Assembly (NCBI GenBank): GCA_949317995.1 | Contig: OX439036.1 | Location: 4,085,207-4,149,206 of the forward strand | DNA length: 64,000 nt | Source: Acholoe squamosa | Taxonomy: Eukaryota > Annelida > Polychaeta > Phyllodocida > Polynoidae | Direction: 5' to 3' | Shown here: positions 45,824 through 59,366 of the stretch, one piece after another | Numbering within the stretch: the first letter of the stretch is position 1 | Layout of the letters: the number at the start of each line of letters is the position of its first letter | Notes under the pieces: model-generated | Databases searched by the model: none | Seen by the model: only the letters and a program-made list of their open reading frames with translations | What the model was told of the DNA's origin: nothing | Made by a program: the position numbers and the translations under genes

Positions 45824-48323
45824 ATAAGGTGATTTTGACCCTACACCAGTACTGTCCTTTTAAACAATCGGTAACAATTATTTCTTACCAGCAGTTTATC
45901 AATGTAGAAATCATCAAGATGACAAAAATGTAAAACCTTTGCACAAAATGCTGTCCCTAAAGGGGCTAGTTACAACACTTAGATAAAACAGAATAGGTAA
46001 CCTGCCTGTTTTAATACATCTTGTGTTTAACACTGCAGATTGAAGGTGTCGTATGTACTGTGTAGTAAGCTAGGTATGGGGATAAAGGCCCATTATGTCT
46101 TCATCTTTCCACATAACGTAGAAAAGGTCCCGTACAGAAAATAAACTGGATGTGTTTTAATGCATTCAAGAACTAAATGGCACACGCCCTTGTAGGGTCG
46201 GGTCAAGTGTTTCATGACATGGGAAGTCCATAGATAATAGCACAATTTTAGCGTTTTTCTTGTCAAATTCCTCTTGTGACCGGAATGTCATTACAACCAA
46301 TATCCTCATCAAATAACAAATAGTAATGACCTACGGTTTCATCAGAGCAAGTTGCCTTCACCATTGACTTACAATGGCGAATTTAGAGTGGGAGTCCCCT
46401 CCTTGTTAACCTGCCTCTTTTACCACTCAGAATAAGCCAACAATAAATGCTAAAGCGTACGCTATTCAAAATCCAGCACGGCCTTGATTCCCACAGTAAC
46501 ATGCCAATACAATAACTTACAGGACCACACACATTTATAAATGTATACATACCCGACCTGAGAGAACATCTACAATACAAGCAGACACACCTCAGAAGGT
46601 CCCAGTGAGGGTAGGCCAGGACACTCCTCCATGAATTCTTTAAGAGGCTTTTAATGTATAAATTCATTTAGCTTTTGCCAGCCATAATCATTTAAGGAAT
46701 AACAAACAGTTGGTGTAGGGACATTCATGTAGAGCCTATATATGCAGTGCTCAGTGGAGCAGCCCTGTTCTCTGGATGCCCCATGAGGGCTATCTGTTTA
46801 CATACTGTGTCAGTTTAAGCGTGTCGTGTGTAGATAGATTTAGACATATTGGGTACACACATGCTTTGTCTGATACAGTCAGGACACAAATATTTCAGTC
46901 CAAGCGATTTTTATATGGTTTTTTACAGATATGCTAATAACCGTCCCGATGCTTATGGAATTGAAGGGGCCTTACCTCATACAAGATAGATGTTTATTTG
47001 AGACATACTTTTCAGTCTCTAACACTTTAAAGGCCGCTGATGCATTACTGCATCATGCCCATCGGTCGTCAAGATGCATGAATGCAGCCCTGGTGAGTAA
47101 CTCACCAGAGCTGCATTCAAACATCATGTCGACCCTGTGGGGCTGAGACATTCAGTGTTTGCAGATGCTTTAATAAAGTGCTGGTGAACACACTCGCCAG
47201 CACTTCATTGGTGCATCATGAAGACCAATGAACATGATGCACTCCTGCATGAGCAGCCCTCAAAGGTAAAGGTCTGTAATAAAGGGTCCCAGTGTCCCAA
47301 ACCACAGCCAATAAGTACCCTCAGGACCACAAGCCTTCAAGTCCCCCAAACATAAAGTGATTTTATTCCAGTTTGGGTAAAGCTTTTGTTCTTCAGTGCT
47401 CCTCAGCCCTCCCCCCCCGTCTACCACAGACACAAAGCCTTCTATAACTTATGCCCTTGTCTAACCTTTCAACCCGTTACGGGCTGCTACAGCAGCAGCG
47501 CAGTTTAACATTGGTCAGCACGGTGTAACAATGAGGGGTTGGCATCAGCAAGTTACTTGGCCTACCCCATGTATCATGGTGACCACGGGGTTAGGTGACT
47601 TAAAGAACAATGGAACCCTTAACCCTATTATGGCACACATAGTTTCAATACGTCATACCCATTTGAATGCAGCCCTGGTGAGTTGCCAGAGTTGCATTTA
47701 TATGTATCATGTACATCCTGTGAAGTTATTGGTCTTGTAAGACAATTAAGTGTACACTGCAGCAGTGTACTGCCACCTCATGACTGTCCAGGAACATGGC
47801 CCTGAGAGCACCATGCAGTCTGTAAAGGGTTAAATCCCATGTTGAAGTTTCAGCCGAAATTTCCGCACAAGATTGATTCTCCGAGGATGAAAGAGGAGAG
47901 AAAATCGCCTCGCGAAGTGTGGTTGGAGATTTTACGCCTCGGGTCGGATCGAACCGGATTGTGCGGGATGGAGGGGTCGGACAATGGGGGATTGGGTGGG
48001 GGCTGGTGAATGAATGGAGGGGGAGTGAGTACTGGTCCAGGAACTGGATAAAGGATTAGATAGAGGTGGCGGGGAATGTGTATGGAGACAATAAGGTAGT
48101 TCGTGAAAGGGGCAGACATGTGTGGAGGAAATGGGAAGACGATTGAGAAGGTATGATAGAAATTTTGAGGTGAACAGAAGAGAGGGCAGAAGATAATGAA
48201 GATGGATAGATAAACCTGAAAGGATTAGAGAAAGGAAAAGTGGCAAGGGCAAATATCAGAGAGAGAGAGAAAGAGAGAGAGAGAGGGAGAGAGAGATAGA
48301 GAGAGGGAGAGTGAGAGAGAGCG

Positions 48324-48357
<34 letters not shown>

Positions 48358-48932
48358 CAGCAGAGAGGAATAGCCTAATAGACACAGACAAGTTGAGAAA
48401 ATTGAGGAACAATGCAGTACCGGCAATGTACTCAAGTCTTGAGCCGTCCTGTGGGTTCAAAGGCAATTTGTCAGCCTGGACCACTATTGCATTGATGCAT
48501 CATGCCCATTGGCCATCATAATCATCGTCTCAATTGGTGCATCATGCCCATCCTACAGCAGACTCGCCAGCACTTCATTAGTGTATCAATACGACCAATG
48601 CGCATGATTTCCTAATGCATCAGGGGCCATTACAGGGCTGTGGCAAAGAACCGCCACCGGAGGCATGCTCGAAGTGAGATAAAATTGGAGCTCAGGGCAG
48701 ATCTGGAACAGCTCAATCTGACTCTAAAGACATCATGAGCTACTCCACCCTTTGATAATAATGCCTTGTAGCGTGCTACATGCATGGTTCACCTCTGGAT
48801 TTGGGCTTCACAAAACCTTTAGCTTCTTCTGAACCACTACAAAGAGATGTGATCTACTCAGGTTAACCGGGAGATCTATATTCCATCCAGTCCATCCAGA
48901 AAGTCCTGAAAACAAGTAGTTATTGGTTATAG
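45824..48932. other. Intronic non-coding DNA with MITE remnants
   Basis: It contains a TTAA family copy at 47,023-47,267, degenerate ones at 47,470-47,840 and 48,485-48,640, and a purine/GT microsatellite at 48,262-48,355. The 94-codon frame at 46,383-46,667 lacks supporting signals. No exon or RNA gene seen. Confidence 0.45.
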
Positions 48933-49182
48933 CAGAGGCGTAGGAACCAAACCTTCATTGGGGGGGCCCCACCCCAGCCACTATCTATTATCGGTTTGAG
49001 CGTGCTGGTGTTGATGCAACACTGTATCCAATTTATATAAAAGGTTATTCCTCGATGGCTTATCTTTAAATAATGCTGCCATTTTCCCTAAATTGATGAC
49101 ATATTTGACCAATTTTAGTGGTGAGATATAGGAATCTTGTACATTTTATATTGGGGCTTGACACATTTTTCCTACGCCCCTG
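48933..49182 (-). mobile_element. MITE, CAGRGGCGTAGGAA family, reverse orientation, 5-bp TSD
   Basis: It starts CAGAGGCGTAGGAA and ends TTTTCCTACGCCCCTG. The flanks are exact TATAG copies at 48,928-48,932 and 49,183-49,187. Its inner sequence matches the other copies in reverse. Confidence 0.9.
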
Positions 49183-51057
49183 TATAGATTTACTTCTGGG
49201 AATGATACTCGCACCAGAGCGGTTGAGGATACAACATTAAGAAAAAAGTCTCTATGATTTGTGCCTACTTTCAAAACATCATTTCATTTATAGTGGTTCA
49301 AAGCATATGGCCCCACCCTGAAGTACGTTTCACTAAAATTATCTTATGATTTCTTCTGATAGCTTTCCATGCTTATAAAACGAGAGATGCACTTTATCCA
49401 TTTGTCTCACTGATTCTCCCATCCATGCTCTCTGTTTCAAATGCTTATCATTACGTCCTCACTCTAACCGCCCTTCTCCCACCTTCATCTCTAAAAGCTC
49501 CAAGAAGTAAACGTGACATCTACTTTAGGTAAGATGACTTTGAGCTTCTGTACAGCACAAGCTATCACGTCCTCACTCATATTTATGTCAGATCTATTAA
49601 AATCAGAGTCAGAGGTGAAAATGATAAATCAATGGGCAGATAGAGATTCAAAGATAGACATGTATGATGAAACATCAGAGAAATAGTTAGATAAACAGAT
49701 AGAATCACTTTAAAGAATTGAGCATTCCTCGTCCCAAAGTTGCCAGATTAGCACATAGTCAGAAAGTCAGAGATGGGAATCAGATACGTAGATGGATTGA
49801 TAGATAGATTAAAATCCAAAATGGAGGGCAGAGAGATGGTTTATAAAGTTAAAAAAAGGCACATATGAAATTATTTAATAACACTTCAATACCATATCAC
49901 TAAATTCATTCCCTGACTAATTTCCATGACGCATAAACATTGAAATTCCCTATAATAACATCAGCAGCTGGCCTCCTTTATCCTCATTCATTAACTAGGC
50001 GTATGCCAATCTATGACCTACATACTTCTAGATACCATAATCAATAACAATACCCTTGTCAATGTCCTAACAAGTAGCCCACTGATATCGACACGCACCT
50101 GTATCATAGCTTTATCCCTGTATGCTTTACATGGCATGTTGATGTGTGACTGGTATGATGCATGGATGCATGGATGCAGCTTGTGGCAGATAAGTGCACC
50201 AGTGCATCATACTAGCCTCATGACAGTTACAAACCACTATAAAATAGACAATGCTGATGGGTAGACTCACTAGTGTCGCACTGATATAAGGTTCAAACCC
50301 ACCAAACTACATGAGCCTGACTGCACCAGAAAAACTGTCTTTAAATATATGGCATTTTCTGACGCTAACACACTCACATGGTGCATGGAATTGGTGGACT
50401 CCAGTGACTAGTAGGATATATCGATGACCATTAACATATAGATATCGTGAAGTATACAAATGGTTGACTCAGTATCGGTTCAACAATGTGAGCAATGCAT
50501 TAGGCCTAAAACAAAAAGGTTTGTTTCCAGTTATCCGACCGACCCTAGCAAAACAGGGCCAACCCTGGGGAAAAAAATATTTTGGGAACTTTTGGCATTT
50601 TTGGGGATTTTTTAGGCACTTTTCCCTCATTTATTGGTATACATTTCGAAACAGTCATTCATATCTTTTACATATGGTTCACATTTCTTATGTTTTTTCT
50701 GTAAAATCATAGAATCCAACATGACAATTCTATACAAAATAGAAAAATAAATCCAACCTACCGACCCTAGAGATTTAATCCATGTAACTGGAAACACACA
50801 ATATTTTGTTTTGGCCTTATTACCTAGTCACCACTTTAGTTAATGGCACACTAATGCCAACACTATTGTGTCTCTAGTACTCTGTTATGATTAATTCAGT
50901 CCACAGAACACACACGTTAATGGACACTCAGGTGGGTGTGAAATTAATGATCCCCGATAAGATTAACTTCTAATGCTGACGTAAAATTATAGCTTAATCA
51001 TAACCTGTTGATAAAAGCAATCATGGTAGTATCACTTCAAAATTAATGACTAATTGG

Positions 51058-51405
51058 CAGGGGCGTAGGAAAAGGGGGGACCAGGGGGGCCCGGGCCCCC
51101 CCAATCATGAAGGAGGTGGGGCCTGAGTATGTCTGGGCCCCCCCAATATTTTCCAAGAACTCATAAACACAATGGAAAAGAAGCTAAAACTTTACATCTC
51201 AAATTAGATTATTATGGTGATGTCATAGGGAGAATGGGGGTCTGTGCCTAAAGTCAGATCCAAAATTTACAAAAAATCACTTTTCTATATGAATTCTAAA
51301 TATGCATATATAGACGCCATCACGCATCAGCCTACAATTCAAGGTAGTCGCGATGGTGCCCTCGCCGGGCCCCCCCCCAATGAAGATTTGCTTCCTACGC
51401 CTCTG
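51058..51405 (+). mobile_element. MITE, CAGRGGCGTAGGAA family, 5-bp TSD
   Basis: It starts CAGGGGCGTAGGAA and ends GCTTCCTACGCCTCTG, flanked by exact ATTGG copies (51,053-51,057 and 51,406-51,410). It is closely similar to 8,960-9,290, including GTGGGGCCTGAGTATGTCTG. Confidence 0.92.
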
Positions 51406-51848
51406 ATTGGGCAGTTAGAAAACAGTAAACCCACATTTCTGCAAGTGGTTTAATGAAATAAAATATCAATCTAAAGGTTAACGGCAGTCTACTTAAGACT
51501 GCAAATCATTCATCAATACATATGGTGCAATATTGCACCTGAATCAAATGTTTTATAGCTGTCCTATAAAAGGTTAAAAGCCTTCAATTGAGTGGAAATT
51601 AATATTGGCACAAAACAAGAGAATAAAAAAGAAACCTGTTTGAATTCACCAAGACGCAGTAGGTATCGAGTACAATGCACCAGCGTTTCGGTGTCTGCAG
51701 TTGTGAAAGGTGTCATAAGTTACTCCTTCGGTAAGTGGTATCATAAAAGTTAATGTTTTAATGGTGGCACTCATCAAACACAATCTAATATCTCATGGTC
51801 ATTCATTGAAAAATAAAACATTAATTTGAATGAGAATTCCCCTACCAG

Positions 51849-51917
51849 GTTTCCTGGAAGGACAAGGTATAGCACCAGAGGGCAGTTTATTGAGACTTTG
51901 TTGTGGCTACAAACATG
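51849..51917 (+). CDS. Candidate exon: first half of a sushi/CCP-like module
   Basis: The acceptor is TTCCCCTACCAG|GT and the donor ACATG|GTATAG. The 69-bp exon is phase 1 at both ends, so it would splice in frame to the signal-peptide exon. In that frame it codes GFLEGQGIAPEGSLLRLCCG then YKH, resembling the mid-part of CCP modules (PEGS.L.L.C.GY). The first CCP cysteine is missing and the polypyrimidine tract is short, so this is a suggestion. The longer open frames here cross the proposed splice sites. Confidence 0.3.
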
Positions 51918-52835
51918 GTATAGGGGCTACCTATATAACATTATTCATATTATTCATGTTTCGTATGACGCAGATGGTTCATGGAAAGGTAGATTATGTG
52001 TGCATCATTTTAGTGGCTCGTTAAATTGTATATGTTAGTTAGTGACTATTTCAAACATGCCGTGAGTTTTGCTTTATCTGATCATTCTTTCCTGGAAATA
52101 TTTTGCATTTCCCCCCGCTGAATACAGTTGTTAGTTTTTAGATTGTTGATGATTAACGTCATTGGCAATTGTGATATTTGGTATATAAGGACGGTTCCAA
52201 GAACTGTGTATTCTTGGTACTGGCATCTAAAGGATTCATGTGAACATTTATAAACCCAGTGTATATCTATTCTCTGCAGCATGTATACCAGTATGTTATG
52301 GTATAGGACAGGCCTCTATGCAGCCACTATAGACTCCAGACGCAGAATGGGGACACTTTTGTAGAATGACTCAACAACTGTAACAGCAAAAGTACCATAG
52401 CTCTCTTTAAAACGTTTACAGGTGGACGTTCCTTACATCAGGGAACTTCCCATGTCAATGCCATCATACTCATGTACATAAGGTGGCTGTATATTTAAGT
52501 CATATTTGGAATTTTGTGAGTTAAATAACAAATATAAGCAATATTATATAATTGAATCTCTCTAAAATGTGTCCATTCTTTGCTTAATGGCTCTATAATC
52601 TCATCTATTCTGACATATATCATGCTGGTACAATGTAGACCAATGCAATTTACCATTATCCCATTTATATAGCAATTTTCCTCCATCTAGACACGTTGTA
52701 AGTGCAGAAAATGTCATTTTTAGTGTTATATTCTTGAATAATATCACACAATCCATGTGGAAAATGCCCTTTATGTCATATTCCTATTCTCCTATCTGTT
52801 TGGTTCTTTTATGATATTTTTCATCATCGTTTATT

Positions 52836-52837
<2 letters not shown>

Positions 52838-52901
<64 letters not shown>
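52838..52901. repeat. (TA)n microsatellite
   Basis: About 64 bp of uninterrupted TA dinucleotides, flanked by GG and by ACAATTTTTTTT. Confidence 0.98.
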
Positions 52902-52905
<4 letters not shown>

Positions 52906-53915
52906 TTTTTTTTTATCAATTTCCATAGATAAATGATTAAAGCAACACATGCACCATATGGCTGTACCATACAGCAAGTGATTGAGCTGTACGTATGGCA
53001 CCAATAGGCTTAGTTCTTATACATAGTAAAATGCCTACTCAAAATCCTCATGTAGCTAATTACACCTTCCTTCAGGGAGCCAGGTCTTTATGTAAGAAAA
53101 GCTCATGAATCTGAGTATGATGAAAATGGTGAAGATTATCATAAGTAGAAAAAATGCCTCGGGCATAGAAATTCAATTTGGCACTGAAATTGCACCACTC
53201 TGCCATAATTCGTGTAGGTTTACAGTCCCAGTGGTCCCATCTACCTTCATAGACTTTATCTTGACTGTAAGTATGGCGCCATGGGTGGGAGACCTATTCC
53301 CCTATATCTTCCATAATGTTATAAAATTCTTTTGGATGCTGAGGCCATATAAGTGGTATTCATTCAGCCGTCGAGGATCTATAGGTTGCCATAATTGCCT
53401 CCCGAGGGTGTCTTCTATATGTATGAATAAACCGCTTGCCTTCGACATAACTTTTCCAGGCTTATTATTTGAGAATGGCATGATGCATTCAGCTTGATGC
53501 CATGATACACCATTTAAGCACTGGTGAGTTACTCGCTAGCATGATCCTGGTGTATCATAATGACACTTTCAGACTGCATCAACCCATTAGGTTTAAATAA
53601 TGCTTTGTTTCACAGCAGCCTGTCATATATATACATGCATCAAGATATAGATATACGGGGCATTTTGTATAAAATTGGAAGGCTACCCTACCTCAATTAA
53701 CCTACAGTGCCCCCCATCCCCATAATGAGTCAAATATATGTACCTTACTCCTACATCCCTTATCAGGAACTCATAGTTTGTTAGAGGCAGCGCTATGCCT
53801 CCAGGGTCATGTCAGCTGGATGCCGTGATATGCCGATGCGGCATGAGTGAGTCTGCGCTACAGCTCTGTAATGGGACATCATGGCATCCTTTATGAACCT
53901 TGTATGGTCTTAAGA

Positions 53916-53995
53916 ATATGTGGATCAACACGGTAAATGGTACGCCCGTGAGTGGGTGCGTGGGTGTACCTTTTACCATGTTGATCTATGTATAT
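53916..53995. mobile_element. Palindromic mini-MITE, second copy
   Basis: ATGTGGATCAACACGGTAAA faces TTTTACCATGTTGATCTATG. It is related to 3,273-3,352, with compensating and non-compensating changes in the stem. Confidence 0.65.
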
Positions 53996-55437
53996 ATTGC
54001 AGATGCAGACTTCTGCGGGCAGTTTACGGAACAGACCTTTAATAAAACATCAGGATGACCAAAGAGCATTTTTAGTAAGAGCATTTTGGAAGACTCAAAG
54101 GCATAAATCTTCAAAAGCAGAAGAAAACCAAGCCTTCTGGCCCAGACTGGCTAAGGATGGTGTTCTGGTGACTATAGTAGCACTGCTGTGCTGCATTAAG
54201 CTACTTTGATGACTTTCTATGACTGATGTACATCAAAACGGCCGATATGAACCATCGCTTACAAGTAAACTGAAACCAAACATTGGTCTATGCAGTTTGA
54301 AGTACCATGCAGCCATTAAGTATAACCAGTCCCTCAGATATCAATTGTCAAAGCTCTGAAGTTAATGTACACAGACCAATTTAAAAGTGAGACGTTACTA
54401 TGGCTCCTTTAAACAACACCCGCTCCTCTAAGGTTGGAAGAAGCAACAATATAGAATTTCATAATTATACAAAACTTACCTCTCCTAAGTAGAATTGTAG
54501 TTATTCTGAGAGAACCCGTGGGGTTCAGGCGAATAGACACCCGACATCACCCTCCCTTGATTTAACTTACAACTACTTCTTCAACTCAAACCATTCATAA
54601 GAAGGGACATATTCAGCTTCCCCATGAATCGTCATTATTATCATTTCAACCTATCCATGCTTTTAATGACTGACTGCACATGCGCGATCTGCCGTCTCCA
54701 GTTCGCTTTGCGAGGCCCACCACACACTGTGTATTTGGTGATGGCAGTTACCTGACCCTTCGTATGGTAATGCCATCTGGTACCAGTGTATTCAATGTTC
54801 GAATCCCTCGCTGGAGCTAGCAAATTTCCCTGGATGCCCAATTATGTCCACCCATACTTTGTGTTTCTGGTATTGGTAGTTACCAACCCCCTTCTATGTC
54901 AATGCTCAGAGGACCAGCATACTTTGTGCCCTTAGCAAAGTTCCCTGTATGGTGTGAGTGGGTCCTAATTAAGTGTTGGCTTTATTAGTGAGTAGAGTGT
55001 CTCACAAATGTTTCATAGATATGTTTGGGACAATGCTCTCTCTATTTGGTGGTGCGAGTTGCAATAGTTTTAATCAAGTTGGCTCTAACACCTTGACCAC
55101 TACTGTAAATCGCTTTTGCGGGTGAAAGTAGTTCTACCAGCTGCTTGCTGTAGTGGTAACATGTAGGCAGGTACTTTGTGTGGGAATATTACCCATGAAA
55201 TGAGAACCCATATTGCCTAAATACAAAAGGCATTCCCTGAGTGTGTTACGCTTCGTGGTCGGGGGCTTAATATGGCAATGCAATTAAGGGAAGCCCAGTG
55301 TACTTTACCCTTGGAAAGTCCCTAGATGGACGTAAGTGGTGCCTAATTGAGGTATCCTGTGTACTCTCTCTACAAGATGAGGGGGGACCAGGTATATTAG
55401 TGTGCAGAGTGCCAGACAGAAATTAGTGGAAGTCTAT

Positions 55438-55685
55438 ACACTGTAAAAAAAATGTCGTCGAAATAATAAAGGATTCCTTGTCCCACAGTTGCCAGAGAGC
55501 TCTCGTTATTTTCACAGAGATGTTATTTTCACAGAGAATTCTATTACCACCATACTGCCACCTGGGGTTTCTTGTAAAAAACTACAGTGGCAACCTGCTG
55601 TGTAATTACAGTGGTTCACTGTTCAGTTTTACAAGGATTCCTGGTAGATTCAACAATTATTTTTTAAGCGTACAGCACACAAGCA
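55438..55685 (+). mobile_element. MITE, CACTGTAAAAA family, copy 3
   Basis: It begins ACACTGTAAAAAAAATGTCG and keeps CTGCCACCTGGGGTTTCTTG and TTACAGTGGTTCACTGTTCA. The right end is TTTAAGCGTACAGC, diverged. An internal partial duplication of TTATTTTCACAGAG is present. Confidence 0.75.
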
Positions 55686-56756
55686 CTGTACAATCCCTTA
55701 TAAGCGCCCCAGGACTTATTCATTTCAATGTATCTCTAAACCAGGCTTTTATACCAGACAGGTGATAATTTGAATACTGTTTTTGATACTGAAGACTGTT
55801 TTCAATAACCCCTAACCCGTGGCGGTTATTCAACACTGGCACCTACATTTGAGACCAAGGCTTGAAACCACCCTCTCCCGTTCAGCAGAGCCTTGACTGC
55901 CTTCTCCAATCAATGTGTGGCCTTCTACCGTATATGACTATGTCTGCTCATTAACCTATGCAAATATGTTGTCGTGCCTCAAGGCTCCATGTTCATTTGA
56001 CATCATAGTTCCTCAAGTTATCACAGTAGAGTATGTCACCAAGATTGTAATGATGCATCATATTGGCTAAGTGCACTGCTAACTTATCAACTGGCAATAG
56101 ATCATAGATACTGAAAACCCTGTGTACTAGAGTTTTGGTGTGTAGCTAATGATAAGTAGCACCTGTGCATTATATCAATAGTTATAGGTAAGTAGGTAGA
56201 TACCTGGAAGGTAGGCGTAATGCACTGCTGAAGTACTCGTGAGTAGCCTCGCCAGCACTCCATTGACACATCATAGCGACTAATGAGGATAGTGAACCAA
56301 TGCATTAGCAGAACATGAATAGTTAACAATGTGTCCTTGAAACATTCACACCAGTTCCTTAGGCAGCTCCTGTCTGAGGTGTACCTGGGACATAGCCTAC
56401 TCCTCTTGTGATAAGTAGAGAACTCATCCGCTTTTACTCTATTAATATATTGTACATTAAACCATTCATACAACATCCATTATCGCTCACTATGCTAATC
56501 TCACCTATAATGTATGCTGTAGTACCACACCCTGCCACTAGGGGTGGTACACCTGATGGTCATATACAGCCAAGTGCTAGTACACCTGCTAGCAATACCA
56601 ACTAGCTACTCACTGAGTTAACATCTCTTCAACATTTACGTTGTCCAATAAAGCTATCATCAATAATCCACTAATTGCCAGCTTATTGTTATCACTATGT
56701 TCATATAGTAGCTGCATGTAATTACCCAAAGCTAGATATGACACTCTGAGGTATAT

Positions 56757-56888
56757 CTATCAACCCCGTAGGGTCGGCATGATGCTCCAATGAGGTCATG
56801 GCAAGCAGTCTCGCCAGCACTTCATTGGGTGCATCATGCCGACCAATGGGCATGATGCACTCCTGTATCAGCGGCCTTTAAATGGTTA
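56757..56888. mobile_element. TTAA MITE family, right half
   Basis: It carries ATCAACCCCGTAGGGTCGGC, the GCCAGCACTTCATTG block, ACTCCTGTATCAGCGGCC and a TTAA flank at 56,885-56,888. The left half is missing. Confidence 0.7.
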
Positions 56889-58643
56889 ACAGTGTGTCCT
56901 TGTAGCAGCCATACCTGTTCATTAGGCAGCTCTGGATCAACCTTATCTATGTATGAGAGGTGCACCTGGGACATGCTCCTATGTACATGAGGACGTCCTC
57001 TGAGGTTTGAGTCCCTCTCACACAAGCCCCATTAGGAGGGAGCAGCTCACTGTGTGGGGGGACTCAGGTGGAGCTGCTCTAACAACCTAAAGTCTTTAAG
57101 GGCTGCTGATGCATTCCTAAATCATGCCCAATGGTCATCATGATGCAAAATGTAGCCCTGGCGCATTTACATTTACGCATCATGCTGACCCTATACAAGC
57201 TGATACAGTTGAGTGTGCAAACATATGACACCTCCTTTTTAGCTTTTAGTCAAGAAATTATTGGCATATTTTACCACAAATTCAGCTAGAATTTGGGGCT
57301 AAAGAAATGACATAGCCCCACCTTTACAATGTTGGATATGTTATGTCAATAGACCAGCGCTGCAGAGTTGCATTGCACATCAGGTTGATATCGGCACATT
57401 AAACCAATATTCCATTGGACCTATTCGGCAAATTTTTGTGTAGAAAATGTAATGCCAAAAATTGGCTGAAGAGTCCCAGTGGACTATTGGTATTTGGTTC
57501 ATAAAGGTTTAGTTCAAGCCAAGGGTCCTGTGAGATTTGGATTGCTTTCTGGGAAGGTCCCGCAAACCGTCTTGATTATTTAAAGACAGCACCAACCGTA
57601 GGGAGTTGGAATTAGGGTTTTCCAGGCCTTTCTGTACTCTAGCAACAGCCCTAATCTGCAACATAAAAATATGTTGTTAAAATAACGACGGATTTCTGGC
57701 AACTTTGAGATAAGGATTTCACCGTTATTTTCCTTGTACCGCATTGCTTTACTTTGCTGTGTTCCGAAACTACTCTTCATCACTCCATTACAGTTACTGT
57801 TCAGTTTTATGAGGAAGCCTGTTGAATTCAGCAGCTACCTATTAGAGTGTGTGTCCTTGGTCTGTGTATAATACATAGCAGCTTCTGGGGGGCACAAACA
57901 TACCTACAGCTGACCCTATTCTACACCAGAAACATGGTCACTATAGGAACAGTACTGCAGACTACTCAAGTGGGCTGCCTATAGACTATTGAACCTTTCT
58001 GTATGGCTAGAGGACATCTCAAATTTGTTGTCATATAATTTTTCTTCCCGGTTATCAAAATCAGGACATGAGTATGCTATAAATCTGTATGTGCACTGAG
58101 GTATCTGGCAGTCAGAGGGTGATTTGGGAAATAAAAGAAAGAGAGAACAAGAGAAAAAGGCAACCTACAGACATCAATTTGCCCTTTCTTTACACAAGAA
58201 AGAACTCCACATAGAATCGCCAGTGCTGGGACTGCAGTGCAATGCAAAGTTAATCTATTGGTATCAAGTAACAGCAGATGACTAAGGCCACATGAGCCAA
58301 AAACAGTAATACATAGATGGATGTATGTGTAATTCACTATACCTATTACCTAAACCTCTGATGCCATCTCTAATGGATGATGATTCAGGACTATGTAGTC
58401 ACCACTCCTATATTTAAATATACTGATGACCTGCCCCTGCTCCTACCCTGAATCACCCCTCCTGTAACCCGCCAGTGCTGTCTAGAGACTACTGCACCTT
58501 CTATATGGACACCGATATTAACCCTTTAACGGCCACTGATGCATTCATACATGGTGGCGCTCTATCGCCATGATGCATGGATGCAGCCCTGGTGCGTCAA
58601 AGCCATATTCATGCATCAAGCAGACACTATGGGTTTGCTAGAG

Positions 58644-58724
58644 TGCTGCAGGGTGGGCATGCTACAGTGAAGTGCCAGCGAGACAAATCATGGAAAGCAC
58701 CCAACATGATTAAGTGTCTCCTGG
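58644..58724 (+). CDS. Candidate exon: second half of a sushi/CCP module
   Basis: The frame codes GGHATVKCQRDKSW then KAPNMIKC, which fits the second half of a CCP module (G..A.V.C....W....P..C). A donor, CTGG|GTATGA, follows at 58,725, ending in phase 1, the usual phase after CCP modules, and this matches the next exon at 59,737. The start is uncertain: an AG at 58,642-58,643 gives phase 1, or CTGCAG ending at 58,651 gives phase 0; neither has a good polypyrimidine tract. TTAA MITE sequence lies immediately upstream and may have disturbed the intron end. Confidence 0.4.
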
Positions 58725-59077
58725 GTATGAACATGGGCTACGGCCCGGGATATCAAGGAATGTAGTCATCCCCCCCTATAGCAGGTCCTGATGACAAATG
58801 AACGTATTCTTTCAGAGGTCATGTCATAGTCATCCGTAGGTAGGATAGCCAGCTAGCGGAGGTTTTAAGCGCTGCTGATGCATTCATGCATTATGGACAT
58901 TGGTCATCATCATGCATGAATGCAACTCCTGCAAGTCTTATTGTTAGACCTGCAATTTACTAGGCAACATGACTAGTGCATCTACCAAGGGTGACACTTA
59001 CAATACCACCGTCCATAGAGCACATACCATAGAAAAAGCATTTACGCCCCCCTGAAGGAAGAACTCCTCACGCACAA

Positions 59078-59245
59078 AGGAAATTGATATAAATCTGGCC
59101 ATTACCGGTAGACGTATATACATCATTGTAGTCAGATAAATGTGTATATGTGATGACATGACTTCCTCTGTAGCAGTACTTATTAGGACCGCCTGGAGCA
59201 CCTATGTTGTCTGTCCGCCCCGAGTAGTTACACCACTCATCATGG
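59078..59245 (+). pseudogene. Decayed duplicate of the exon at 59,737
   Basis: 59,138-59,245 aligns with 59,784-59,893 (shared GTGATGACATGACT, CTCTGTAGCAGT and TTATTAGGACCGCC). In the frame of the intact exon this copy has TAA where the other has TGG, and it lacks the strong acceptor. Downstream blocks (GTGGGAGG.AGC.GAAATGTG) are duplicated too. Confidence 0.5.
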
Positions 59246-59366
59246 TTACCTTTTGGTTATGGTCCGGCATACTGAGATATAGTGGTGGGAGGGAGCGGAA
59301 ATGTGTGAGAAAGTATGTCCGGTGAGGAAATTAATGACTACTGTCTTTCGCTCTGTTATTGTCTAC

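Larger units (their letters stand above)
51918..58643 (+). other. Inferred intron with repeats; one weak exon candidate
   Basis: Contents: the (TA)n tract, a hairpin MITE (53,916-53,995), three diverged tandem repeats of a segment around CAGTGTACTTT...TTCCCTGGATG (54,724-55,400, with a B-box-like GTTCGAATCC near 54,798), CACTG-family MITEs, and duplicated blocks at 56,330-56,400 and 56,885-56,980. An ACT|GTAAGT donor at 53,269-53,270 ends a frame coding a hydrophobic, extracellular-like segment (53,217-53,269), but its acceptor is weak. Confidence 0.35.

Noticed and set aside
46383-46667. 94-codon minus-strand frame with several cysteines
   Set aside because: No splice sites, start context or recognisable domain; probably chance.
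54797-54810. SINE at 54.8 kb from a GTTCGAATCC word
   Set aside because: No convincing A-box at the right distance; left as a weak remark.
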